Shown here piece after piece: positions 56,360 through 64,000 of a stretch of 64,000 nt of DNA (its first letter is position 1; every line of letters begins with the position of its first letter). The notes under the pieces were generated by a model, which ran no database searches, was not told where the DNA came from, and worked only from the letters and a program-made list of their open reading frames with translations. This DNA is from Acinetobacter bouvetii DSM 14964 = CIP 107468. Its GTDB lineage: Bacteria > Pseudomonadota > Gammaproteobacteria > Pseudomonadales > Moraxellaceae. The DNA is taken from NCBI RefSeq assembly GCF_000368865.1, contig NZ_KB849727.1, positions 1,011,000 through 1,074,999 of the forward strand. The letters run 5' to 3'. A program made the position numbers and the translations under genes.

Positions 56360-57517
56360 ATGCAGCTCAGCCAGTTATCTAAAGCGATTCTCATCAGCTT
56401 ATTGCCAGCCACTTCTGTTTTTGCAGCAGGATTAGACCGCTCTGGTCAGTCTATTTCAGCCTTCCTTCAACCTGGAAATTATGCTGAAGCAGGTTTTACT
56501 GTCCTTGACCCGACAGTAGAAGGTAAAGATATCGCTGGCAATAAAGTAAGTGATATGGGCGATGATTACTACTTTCCATCTGCTGCAATCAAAGTGCAAG
56601 CAACTGATAAAATTTCATTAGGTTTAATTTATGATCAGCCCTATGGTGCCGATGCAACTTATGTAACCGAAAACAGTATTTTTGCAGAAATGTCAAAAAA
56701 CCAAGGAACACATGTAGAAGTTAGAACCAATAACATCACGGCATTAATTGGCTACCAGCCAAATGAAAATTGGAATTTTTATGCAGGCCCTGTTTATCAA
56801 ACAGTTAAAGGCCAAGTGTCACTGCGCGGCCAAGCCTACGGCGGCCCAACTAAACTAGGCGGCTATGACATTAACCTTAAAGAAGATGATGCATTCGGCT
56901 GGATTGCAGGCGCAGCATACTCTATTCCTGAAATTGCATTGAAAGCCGCCGTCACTTACCGTTCTGAAATCAAACATGAATTAGAATCATCTGAAACATT
57001 CGGTTTTGGTTCTGTCATTTATCCAAATAGCCAGACAGAAGTTGTGACTCCTCAATCAGTCAATTTAGACTTACAGTCAGGTATCGCAAAAAATACTTTG
57101 GCTTTTGCTAATATCCGTTGGGTACATTGGGATCAATTTGCGGTGAAACCTGCATATTTAGCAGCATCTACATTACTCGTTCAAGGCAAAGCGCAAAATT
57201 TGATCGACTACTCTGATGACCAATGGTCTATTAACACAGGTGTTTCCCGCAAGTTTAATGACAAATGGGCAGGAACTGCTTCAGTCGGTTATGATTCTGG
57301 CGCAGGCAACCCTGTAACTACACTTGGCCCAACAGAAGGCTTTTGGAGTGTAGGCTTAGGCGGTCAATACAGCCCTGCTGAAAGCTATTTCATTGCCGCT
57401 GGTGTCAAATACCTGTGGTTAGGTGATGCTAAAGCACAAACAGGCGGAAATGTTGTTGGCAGCTTTGAAGACAACAATGCAATCGCTTACGGCATGAAAA
57501 TCGGTTACCGCTTCTAA
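56360..57517 (+). CDS. FadL-family outer-membrane porin (second of tandem pair)
   Basis: This 385-residue paralogue has the same plan as its upstream neighbour. The signal peptide ends VFAAG, then LDRSGQSISAFLQPGNYAEAG, and the barrel ends MKIGYRF with C-terminal Phe. It differs mainly in the outer loops, where it is shorter, so a different substrate range is possible. The own terminator and own upstream element show that it is transcribed separately. Confidence 0.88.
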   Translation: MQLSQLSKAILISLLPATSVFAAGLDRSGQSISAFLQPGNYAEAGFTVLDPTVEGKDIAGNKVSDMGDDYYFPSAAIKVQATDKISLGLIYDQPYGADATYVTENSIFAEMSKNQGTHVEVRTNNITALIGYQPNENWNFYAGPVYQTVKGQVSLRGQAYGGPTKLGGYDINLKEDDAFGWIAGAAYSIPEIALKAAVTYRSEIKHELESSETFGFGSVIYPNSQTEVVTPQSVNLDLQSGIAKNTLAFANIRWVHWDQFAVKPAYLAASTLLVQGKAQNLIDYSDDQWSINTGVSRKFNDKWAGTASVGYDSGAGNPVTTLGPTEGFWSVGLGGQYSPAESYFIAAGVKYLWLGDAKAQTGGNVVGSFEDNNAIAYGMKIGYRF

Positions 57518-57545
57518 TTGATATGACTTGAATTAGAATGCAAAA

Positions 57546-57573
57546 AAGGGCGCCAACGGCGCCCTTCTCTTTT
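57546..57573. terminator. terminator between second porin and thrH
   Basis: AAGGGCGCC pairs exactly with GGCGCCCTT across AAC, with A- and T-rich flanks. Confidence 0.92.
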
Positions 57574-57601
57574 TCAGCAATAAAATGTCTGCAGGGTTAA
57601 A

Positions 57602-58219
57602 TCAAGCAGGAATATTGCGCACAGATGATTTACGGATCGCTTCTTTCAGTGCTTCATAGCCATGAATCGGCGGGAACTGCGGAAATTCTGCAATGACATT
57701 TTCAGGCGCATCAAACAAGAAGCCATGATCAGCCTCACCCAGCATAGTTGTATCATTATAAGAATCGCCGGCAGCGATAACGCGGAAGTTTAAGCCATGC
57801 AATGCTTTTACCGCTTGACGCTTTTGATCCGGCTGACGCAGCTTATAATCGGTAATCATGCCATTTTCATCTGTTTCTAATTTATGGCAGAAAATCGTTG
57901 GCCAATCTAGCTGCTTCATTAACGGATGCGCAAATTCATAGAATGTGTCAGACAGAATAATCAGCTGGAAATGCGTGCTCACCCATTTTACAAATTCTTT
58001 CGCGCCTTCAAATGGCCCCATATCTGCAATAACCGCTTGAATATCATTTAAGCCTAAGCCATGCTCTTTTAAAATATTCAACCGCTGAGTCATCAGCACA
58101 TCGTAGTCTGGAATATCGCGTGTAGTTGCTTCCAACTCTTTAATTCCAGTTTTTTTAGCAAAATTAATCCAGATTTCCGGAACTAAAACACCTTCTAAAT
58201 CAAGACATACGATTTCCAT
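57602..58219 (-). CDS. thrH: phosphoserine phosphatase / homoserine phosphotransferase ThrH
   Basis: This 205-residue HAD enzyme starts MEIVCLDLEGVLVPEIWI, with Asp7 and Glu9 in place of the DxD pair, a known feature of ThrH. It has SDTFYEF and GDSYNDTTMLGEADHG motifs. It moves phosphate between phosphoserine and homoserine, linking serine and threonine routes. The start at 58219 has GGGAG upstream; 13 open codons before it are not used. Confidence 0.92.
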   Translation of the reverse strand: MEIVCLDLEGVLVPEIWINFAKKTGIKELEATTRDIPDYDVLMTQRLNILKEHGLGLNDIQAVIADMGPFEGAKEFVKWVSTHFQLIILSDTFYEFAHPLMKQLDWPTIFCHKLETDENGMITDYKLRQPDQKRQAVKALHGLNFRVIAAGDSYNDTTMLGEADHGFLFDAPENVIAEFPQFPPIHGYEALKEAIRKSSVRNIPA

Positions 58220-58415
58220 GGACTCTCCCAATCTCAGTGAAAAAATTTGCACTATCATAGCTTAAGAAATAGCTTTTGCCTTGTTCTTTTTTAAATCTAT
58301 TTTTTTCATAAGTATCTATTTTTTAGTGATAAGTCGTATTTATCAATTCTATTAAAATAGTTGTGAAATAAATTAATATAGGCTTAATGTTTCCAAGCCT
58401 ATCGCCAGGACAATC

Positions 58416-59150
58416 ATGACAACAATCCCAACGATCGATATTGTAGATGCGCTTGCAGCTGAATATGCAGATAAATCTCCAAACGAAATTATTGAACTTG
58501 CACTGAGTCAAGAAGGCGAAATTGCCATTTCATTTTCCGGTGCAGAAGATGTGGTTCTTATTGATATGGCCTCGCATTTAGGCAAGCCTTTTCGTGTTTT
58601 CAGCCTGGATACAGGCCGCCTGCATGCCGAAACTTATCAATTCATTGATGCAGTGCGTAAACACTATAATATTGATATTGAGATTTGCTTCCCTGAAACT
58701 GAAGCGATTCAGCAATTAGTGACTGAAAAAGGCTTCTTCAGCTTTTATCAGGATGATCATAAAGAATGCTGCGGCATCCGTAAAGTTCAGCCGCTGCGTA
58801 AAAAACTGGCGACTTTAGATGGCTGGATTACCGGCCAGCGTAAAGATCAGAGCCCAGGCACCCGCAATGATATTCCGGTCGTGCAAGCTGACCCAGGTTT
58901 TTCAGGCCCGGGCAAGCAGCTGATTAAATATAATCCTTTAGCCAACTGGTCTAGCGCCGATGTCTGGAACTATATCCGCCTGATGGAAATTCCTTATAAT
59001 CCATTGCACGAACGCGGCTTTATTTCCATCGGCTGTGAACCGTGCACCCGGCCTGTATTGCCAAATCAGCATGAACGCGAAGGCCGCTGGTGGTGGGAAG
59101 ACGCCACACATAAAGAATGCGGCTTACACGCCGGAAACTTAAAGAAATAA
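58416..59150 (+). CDS. cysH: adenylyl-sulfate (APS) reductase, iron-sulfur type
   Basis: This 244-residue assimilatory sulfonucleotide reductase turns the activated sulfate into sulfite, using thioredoxin. The cysteine pairs Cys118-Cys119 (KECCGIRK) and Cys207/Cys210 (GCEPC) are the ligands of a [4Fe-4S] cluster, as in the Pseudomonas APS reductase. Catalytic Cys235 lies in KECGLH. Enteric CysH lacks the cluster cysteines, so the substrate here should be APS rather than PAPS. Confidence 0.93.
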   Translation: MTTIPTIDIVDALAAEYADKSPNEIIELALSQEGEIAISFSGAEDVVLIDMASHLGKPFRVFSLDTGRLHAETYQFIDAVRKHYNIDIEICFPETEAIQQLVTEKGFFSFYQDDHKECCGIRKVQPLRKKLATLDGWITGQRKDQSPGTRNDIPVVQADPGFSGPGKQLIKYNPLANWSSADVWNYIRLMEIPYNPLHERGFISIGCEPCTRPVLPNQHEREGRWWWEDATHKECGLHAGNLKK

Positions 59151-59158
59151 TCAAGCCT

Positions 59159-59186
59159 AAACCATTGCCTGAGCAGTGGTTTTTTT
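59159..59186 (+). terminator. rho-independent terminator after cysH
   Basis: AAACCATTGC pairs with GCAGTGGTTT (one G-T pair) across CTGA, then a T-run. Confidence 0.85.
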
Positions 59187-59233
59187 CATCGTATTGATAC
59201 ATATAAAGCAGTTTTATTCTGATGGAAAACAGC

Positions 59234-59239
59234 TATAAT
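59234..59239 (+). promoter_or_regulatory. probable -10 box of atfA
   Basis: A perfect TATAAT lies 78 bp before the start, and another at 59252-59257. No strong -35 sequence is visible, so either could be used. Confidence 0.4.
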
Positions 59240-59316
59240 TTCAGAGTAATTTATAATTCTAACAAGGCAGCTCATATAGGAGCGTCCCTAGACATTGCAG
59301 TGAGGCAATCCACGCT

Positions 59317-60696
59317 ATGCGTCCATTACATCCGATTGATTTTATATTTCTCACTTTAGAAAAGCGTCAGCAGCCGATGCATGTTGGCGGACTATTTTTA
59401 TTTACGATTCCAGATAATGCGCCATCCAGTTTTATTCAAGATCTGGTTACAGATATCCGAAATTCCAAATCAATTCCAATCCCGCCCTTCAATAACCGCT
59501 TAAATGGCTTTTTTTGGGATGAAGATGAAGAGTTCGATTTAGATCACCATTTCCGCCACATTGCCCTGCCGCACCCTGGCCGAATCCGTGAGCTTTTGAC
59601 TTATATATCGCAAGAGCACAGTACGCTGATTGACCGCGCTAAACCGCTGTGGACTTGCCATATTATTGAAGGCATTGAAGGCAACCGTTTTGGCATGTAT
59701 TTTAAAATCCACCATGCCATGGTCGACGGCATTGCAGGCATGCGCTTAGTGGAAAAATCGCTTTCAGATGACCCGAATGCAAAACGCATTGTTCCGCCCT
59801 GGTGTGTTGAAGGCCCCCGCGCGAAGCGTTTAAAAGCGCCAAAAGTCAGCCGTATCAAAGGTTTAATGGATGGACTGAAAGGTCAGCTGGAATCGACACC
59901 GCGTGTGATTTATGAACTGTCTCAGACTGTAATGAAAGACATGGGGCGCAATCCTGATTATGTCTCCAGCTTTCAGGCGCCAAGTTCCATTCTGAATCAG
60001 CGTGTCAGTTCGTCGCGCCGTTTCGCCGCGCAATCCTTTGAGTTTGCAAGATTAGCGCATATTGCCAAAGAATTGGGTGTGACCATTAATGATATTGTTT
60101 TGGCCATTTGTTCAGGCGCACTGCGTGAATATCTCATCAGCCAAAATGCGCTGCCGAAAAAACCGTTGATTGCCATGGTTCCCGCATCTGTGCGTACGGA
60201 TGATTCGGATATGTCTAACCGCATTACCATGATTCTGGCCAACTTAGGCACTCACAAAGAAGATCCGCTTGAGCGCCTTAAAATTGTGCGCCGCAGCGTA
60301 CTGAATGCTAAAGAACGTTTTAAACGCATGAACGCCAATCAGATTTTAAATTACAGCGCTTTTGTTTATGGCGCTGCCGGCTTAAATATCGCTTCCGGCT
60401 TAATGCCAAAACGTCAGGCATTCAATTTGGTGATTTCTAATGTGCCGGGACCGCGTGAACCTTTGTACTGGAATGGCGCGCGCCTAGATGCGCTCTACCC
60501 GGCCTCTATTGTTTTAGACGGTCAAGCGCTGAACATTACCATGACCAGCTATTTGGACAAATTGGAAGTGGGCCTGACCGCATGCCGCAATGCATTGCCG
60601 AAAATGCAAAACCTGCTGACACATTTGGAAGAAGAAATTCAAAGATTTGAAGAAATCGTGAATAAAAACAGCCCAAAGCTTCAGGCGGTTAGCTGA
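59317..60696 (+). CDS. atfA: wax ester synthase / diacylglycerol acyltransferase (WS/DGAT)
   Basis: This 459-residue bifunctional acyltransferase makes wax esters and triacylglycerol from acyl-CoA with fatty alcohols or diacylglycerol. The active-site motif HHAMVDG lies at 132-138, and the second conserved motif NVPGPREPLYWNGA is near the C-terminus. It starts MRPLHPIDFIFLTLEKRQQPMHVGGLFLF, nearly identical to the A. baylyi enzyme. Storage lipid is made under nitrogen limitation in this genus. It stands alone with its own terminator. Confidence 0.96.
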   Translation: MRPLHPIDFIFLTLEKRQQPMHVGGLFLFTIPDNAPSSFIQDLVTDIRNSKSIPIPPFNNRLNGFFWDEDEEFDLDHHFRHIALPHPGRIRELLTYISQEHSTLIDRAKPLWTCHIIEGIEGNRFGMYFKIHHAMVDGIAGMRLVEKSLSDDPNAKRIVPPWCVEGPRAKRLKAPKVSRIKGLMDGLKGQLESTPRVIYELSQTVMKDMGRNPDYVSSFQAPSSILNQRVSSSRRFAAQSFEFARLAHIAKELGVTINDIVLAICSGALREYLISQNALPKKPLIAMVPASVRTDDSDMSNRITMILANLGTHKEDPLERLKIVRRSVLNAKERFKRMNANQILNYSAFVYGAAGLNIASGLMPKRQAFNLVISNVPGPREPLYWNGARLDALYPASIVLDGQALNITMTSYLDKLEVGLTACRNALPKMQNLLTHLEEEIQRFEEIVNKNSPKLQAVS

Positions 60697-60775
60697 CCGC
60701 AAACCCGCTGGAATAAATTGCCAATCAGGTTTGGCAGAATGTTGTAATTAATATTTCAAAAAATTGATTAAAAAA

Positions 60776-60803
60776 AAGGGGCTTTTAAATTGCCCCTTAA
60801 TTT
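60776..60803. terminator. terminator between atfA and the PA1571-like gene
   Basis: AAGGGGC pairs with GCCCCTT across TTTTAAATT, flanked by an A-run and T-run. It overlaps the stop of the minus-strand small gene. Confidence 0.75.
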
Positions 60804-60970
60804 TTAATATTTCGGCACTGTTTTAATAATTGATGGCATGCTGTGCGGATCATCGATGCAGTGATTTGCACTTCATTGCCGCGCTCATCTACGATATAAG
60901 CTGAATGCATTGTTTTAACGTCCAGCATATGCTTTAAACCTGTACTCATTACTGCTTTACTTACACCCAT
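60797..60970 (-). CDS. PA1571-family small protein
   Basis: This 57-residue protein has the motif AYIVDERGNEVQITASMIRTACHQL, matching the short PA1571-like family (IDE-x-G-x-E-V-x-IT-x-x-MI-x-x-AC). The ATG at 60970 has AGGTG five bases upstream; an earlier TTG frame is less likely. The function of the family is unknown. Confidence 0.7.
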   Translation of the reverse strand: MGVSKAVMSTGLKHMLDVKTMHSAYIVDERGNEVQITASMIRTACHQLLKQCRNIKN

Positions 60971-61097
60971 CTCACACCTCACATTGCTAAACCTGTTCAA
61001 AAAAGGTTTTGGCTATTCGATGTGTTAAGTATAAAAAATACAGTTCAAAAGTAAAATTTCAGTTGTAACAAGTGTTTAACGATATTCTGTTACAATT

Positions 61098-62552
61098 TCA
61101 GCTCAAGATGATATCGTATTGCTCTTGCGTATATAGATTTTCCACCTGGAACTTAATCACGCCGCTGATAAAGTGCTCTAAATCAGAGACAGCTGGCGCT
61201 TCTGCTGTTAACAAGCGGTCAATCACCGATGGATGCGCAACGACAGTAAAGCCACTCTGATTTTCAAAAGCCCGCGCATAGCGCAAGATTTCCCGAAAGA
61301 TTTCGTAACACACTGTCTCGGCCGTTTTCACATAACCCCGCCCCTGACAGGTCGGACACGATTCACACAGCAAATGCTCCAAAGATTCACGGGTACGCTT
61401 TCGGGTCATTTCCACCAAGCCCAGCTCTGAAACTTGGGTAATTTTGGTTTTGGCATGATCCCGTTCCAGCATTTTTTCAAACTGGCTCATCACCTGTTCA
61501 CGATGATGCGCTTCCTGCATATCAATGAAATCGATAATGATAATGCCGCCCAAATTGCGCAGGCGCAGCTGGCGCGCAATGACCTGTGTCGCTTCCATGT
61601 TTGTTTTGAAAACAGTATCTTCTAATGTGCGGCCACCGACATAAGAGCCCGTATTCACATCGATGGTAGTCATCGCTTCAGTCTGATCAATCATCAGATA
61701 ACCGCCAGATTTCAGCGCAACACGGGTCTGCAGGGCCTTCTGAATGTCTTCCTCAACATTGTATAAATCAAAGATTGGACGTTCGCCCGGATAATGAATC
61801 AGGCGGTTGCGCATAGTCGGCACAAATTCGTCTACAAACTCGGTCAGTTTGGCGTGGATTTCCCGTGAATCGACATGAATTTTAGAGGTCTCTGCATTAG
61901 CCAAATCACGGATCACCCGCTGCGGCAAAGGCAATTCTTCAAAAATCAATGAAGGCACCGCGATGATTTTTTGCTTGCGCTGAATAAATTCCCACAATTT
62001 CGCCAAATAGGCCATATCCTGAGCAATTTCAGCTTCAGCAATGCCTTCCGCGGCGGTGCGCACAATGACGGAGCCCGGCAATTTATGTTCCGCCTGAATG
62101 CGCTCAATCATGCTGCGAAGGCGGTCACGCTCTTCTTCAGATTCAATCCGCTGCGACACGCCGGTATGACTGCCAAAAGGCATCATGACCAAATAGCGGG
62201 ATGGAATGGATAGATCAGTGCTTAAACGGGCGCCTTTCGTGCCCAGCATATCTTTCATGACTTGAACCGTCAGAACCTGACCAGGCTGCAGCAGTTCAAA
62301 GACATTTGGCGTCGGCTGATTTTTTGGCCAGACCATATCATTGATATGCAGAAATGCAGTGCGTGACAGCCCAATATCAACAAAAGCCGCCTGCATGCCG
62401 GGCAGCACGCGAACCACTTTTCCTTTGTAAATATTGCCCACTAACCCGCGTTTAACAGTACGCTCAACAAATAATTCATTGACTGTACCATTTTCGATTA
62501 ACGCGACACGGCACTCCATCGGTGTGACGTTAATCAGCAACTCGTCAGACAT
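61098..62552 (-). CDS. rng: ribonuclease G
   Basis: This 484-residue endoribonuclease processes the 16S rRNA 5' end and degrades mRNA. It has an N-terminal S1 domain (KRGLVGNIYKGKVVRVLPGMQAAFVDIG), catalytic Asp segments TTIDVNTGSYVGG and IIDFIDMQ, and the zinc-link CPTCQGRG. It lacks the long C-terminal scaffold of RNase E. The start at 62552 is preferred; an earlier ATG is 4 codons upstream. It follows maf and the mreCD genes, the usual cell-shape cluster. Confidence 0.95.
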   Translation of the reverse strand: MSDELLINVTPMECRVALIENGTVNELFVERTVKRGLVGNIYKGKVVRVLPGMQAAFVDIGLSRTAFLHINDMVWPKNQPTPNVFELLQPGQVLTVQVMKDMLGTKGARLSTDLSIPSRYLVMMPFGSHTGVSQRIESEEERDRLRSMIERIQAEHKLPGSVIVRTAAEGIAEAEIAQDMAYLAKLWEFIQRKQKIIAVPSLIFEELPLPQRVIRDLANAETSKIHVDSREIHAKLTEFVDEFVPTMRNRLIHYPGERPIFDLYNVEEDIQKALQTRVALKSGGYLMIDQTEAMTTIDVNTGSYVGGRTLEDTVFKTNMEATQVIARQLRLRNLGGIIIIDFIDMQEAHHREQVMSQFEKMLERDHAKTKITQVSELGLVEMTRKRTRESLEHLLCESCPTCQGRGYVKTAETVCYEIFREILRYARAFENQSGFTVVAHPSVIDRLLTAEAPAVSDLEHFISGVIKFQVENLYTQEQYDIILS

Positions 62553-62593
62553 AATAAAACTCAAAGCATTATAAAAATTCTTTTTTTCAGCAG

Positions 62594-63160
62594 TTAATTT
62601 AGTGCTTTAACTGTCTGTAATAACTGTGCAGTTTCATGCAGAGGCAATCCGACAACATTTGAATAGCTGCCGTCAATGCGTGGAATATAGCGGGCGGCAA
62701 TGCCTTGAATCGCATAGGCTCCCGCCTTGCCCAAAGGTTCACCCGTAGCCCAGTAATCTTCCATATCCCTGAGGCTCAGCGCCTGAAATTCAACCTGTGT
62801 ACGCACTACTATACTGCAAATTTGTTCTTTTGTACGTACGCAAACACCTGAAAAAACATCATGTTTTCGGCCTGAGATTTGCGCCCAAATTTCAAAGGCA
62901 TGCTGTTTGGATTCAGGCTTGCCTAAAATACGCCCATCCACACCTAGACTGGTATCCGCAGCCACAATGACTGCTTCTGGGAAGCGCATCTGTACGGCTT
63001 TGGCTTTCATTCTGGCCAAACGCTCGACATATACCGCGGCGGTTTCACCATGCAGTATAGACTCGTCAATGTCCGGGCTGTAGACATCAAATGTCAGCCC
63101 CAGCTGGCTGAGCAGCTCATTGCGCCGAGGCGAACTGGAAGCCAGAATTAAATGCGCCAT
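62594..63160 (-). CDS. maf: Maf-family nucleotide pyrophosphatase
   Basis: This 188-residue protein hydrolyses non-canonical or modified nucleoside triphosphates. It starts MAHLILASSSPRRNELLSQLG, and has AADTSLGVDGRILGKP, VFSGVCV and PRIDGSYSNVVGLPL motifs. It belongs to the YhdE/YceF-type group. The start at 63160 is chosen from the motif; the longer frame runs through mreD. It overlaps the end of mreD by 13 bases. Confidence 0.92.
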   Translation of the reverse strand: MAHLILASSSPRRNELLSQLGLTFDVYSPDIDESILHGETAAVYVERLARMKAKAVQMRFPEAVIVAADTSLGVDGRILGKPESKQHAFEIWAQISGRKHDVFSGVCVRTKEQICSIVVRTQVEFQALSLRDMEDYWATGEPLGKAGAYAIQGIAARYIPRIDGSYSNVVGLPLHETAQLLQTVKALN

Positions 63161-63639
63161 TTTTTCAGCAAATAATAAATGACAGGCCAGACCAATACGC
63201 TGCTTAGCAGCGGCTGCCAATGACGCGCAAAAGAAAAATGCACGCCGCTCATCACCTGCGCGATCCAAATAAAGAACAGATGCGCAAGAATTGCAATCGA
63301 CGAGATAATCCATAGATTGCCGAAGGTTAAAATGCGGCGTTCACGCGTCAAAAATCTGGCTATAAATGCGATCAGCACAAAACTCAGCGCATTCATGCCC
63401 AATGGCGCATCGACCAATAGATCAACAAAAAGACCTGTGCCAAAAGCAAACCATACCCCGCACCATGTGGGCTGGCACAGCACCCAAAACAGCGTAATCA
63501 TCAGCATGAATAACGGACGCCAGCCCGAAACTTCATAGGACAATGGATAGACCATCAGCGCCGATGCCATGATCACCGAAATAATAATAGCAAACAGCGG
63601 ATCCCGGCTTGTCGGCCGGTTCAGTTTAGCGATCGGCAT
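63148..63639 (-). CDS. mreD: rod shape-determining protein MreD
   Basis: This 163-residue membrane protein has five or six helices (FAIIISVIMASALMVYPL, LFMLMITLFWVL, WFAFGTGLFVDLLVDAPLGMNAL and others), and the GLFVDLLVDAPLG motif of MreD. It forms the elongation machinery with MreC and MreB. It overlaps mreC by 14 bases at its start and maf by 13 at its end. Confidence 0.92.
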   Translation of the reverse strand: MPIAKLNRPTSRDPLFAIIISVIMASALMVYPLSYEVSGWRPLFMLMITLFWVLCQPTWCGVWFAFGTGLFVDLLVDAPLGMNALSFVLIAFIARFLTRERRILTFGNLWIISSIAILAHLFFIWIAQVMSGVHFSFARHWQPLLSSVLVWPVIYYLLKKWRI

Positions 63640-64000
63640 TCGGCTGCTCCATCGCTAATGAGTCTGAAAACAGCACCACCACATGGTGTCCGCCCGCTAA
63701 TTGCGCAGCAGGAATGACATCAATCTGTGAAAATTCACCCGAGTTATGGCGCTGCACCTTAGACACCGTACCGACTAAATAGCCTGCCGGGAAATGTGCC
63801 CCTAGGCCGGAGCTATACACTTTTTCACCTACTTTGATATTGGCGCTGGTTGGAACATATTCCATTTTTAAGCGCCCAAGATCACCTGTACCGGTTACAA
63901 TTGCGCGCATGCCTGTACGTTCCAAACGCACAGATAAAGAATGTTCCTTATCAGACAGCAGCATGATTCGGCTGCTATGCGGGTAGACATTGACTATCTG
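63626..64000 (-). CDS. mreC: rod shape-determining protein MreC (C-terminal part)
   Basis: The frame is open to the right window edge, so the N-terminus with its membrane helix is missing; about 124 residues are seen. They carry the periplasmic beta-barrel part of MreC (QIVNVYPHSSRIMLLSDKEH, GMRAIVTGTGDLGRLKMEYVPT, VYSSGLGAHFPAGYLVGTV). It coordinates cell-wall synthesis during rod growth. mreB should lie further right. Confidence 0.9.
   Translation of the reverse strand, partial: QIVNVYPHSSRIMLLSDKEHSLSVRLERTGMRAIVTGTGDLGRLKMEYVPTSANIKVGEKVYSSGLGAHFPAGYLVGTVSKVQRHNSGEFSQIDVIPAAQLAGGHHVVVLFSDSLAMEQPNADR

Overview
The window is chromosomal DNA from an Acinetobacter species, probably not A. 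baumannii itself. Many proteins match the Acinetobacter pattern along their full length: the AdeIJK tripartite pump, the pmrC-pmrA-pmrB order, the AtfA wax ester synthase/DGAT, iron-sulfur-type CysH and ThrH. GC-rich codons are common for the genus. This identification rests on recognised protein sequence, not on a database search.

Layout. 1-4.7 kb: the start of an exported Gly-rich protein running off the left edge, rpmA-rplU, and divergent ispB with a Gcr-type membrane protein. 4.8-11.4 kb: a PAP2 phosphatase and adeIJK, with a promoter overlapped by a palindrome. 11.5-18.3 kb: two YbjQ proteins, an exported agmatine-deiminase-family enzyme, an SDR, a hypothetical protein and valS. 18.3-20 kb: a small accessory patch with an AT-rich DUF6414-like gene and a DUF559 nuclease-fold gene framed by REP-type palindromes. 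20-27.3 kb: a J-domain protein, gltIJKL and an Amt transporter. 27.3-35 kb: a HAD hydrolase, a PAP2 lipid phosphatase converging on pmrCAB (with a PmrA box), TSUP and MFS transporters. 35-44 kb: an acyltransferase, a patatin-like lipoprotein, nfeD-qmcA, putP, ispA, prpF and aroP.

44.2-54.5 kb looks like an eroded genomic island. It starts at tRNA-Arg(CCT), followed by a 5'-truncated P4-type integrase, a regulator fragment, chrA and the complete convergent kdpABCDE set, and ends with an IS3-type transposase remnant. Three GCGTAAATT repeats upstream of kdpA are a candidate KdpE operator. 54.8-64 kb returns to core genes: two tandem FadL-family porins sharing an upstream element, thrH, cysH, atfA, a PA1571-family small protein, rng, maf, mreD and the end of mreC.

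Functional themes are envelope defence and lipid handling (AdeIJK, PmrCAB, two PAP2 phosphatases, FadL, AtfA, patatin), nitrogen and amino acid uptake (GltIJKL, Amt, PutP, AroP), and ion homeostasis (Kdp, ChrA). I found no CRISPR array, intact prophage or rRNA. The least explained parts are the REP-framed DUF559 unit with its DUF6414-like neighbour, and the tRNA-Arg island.
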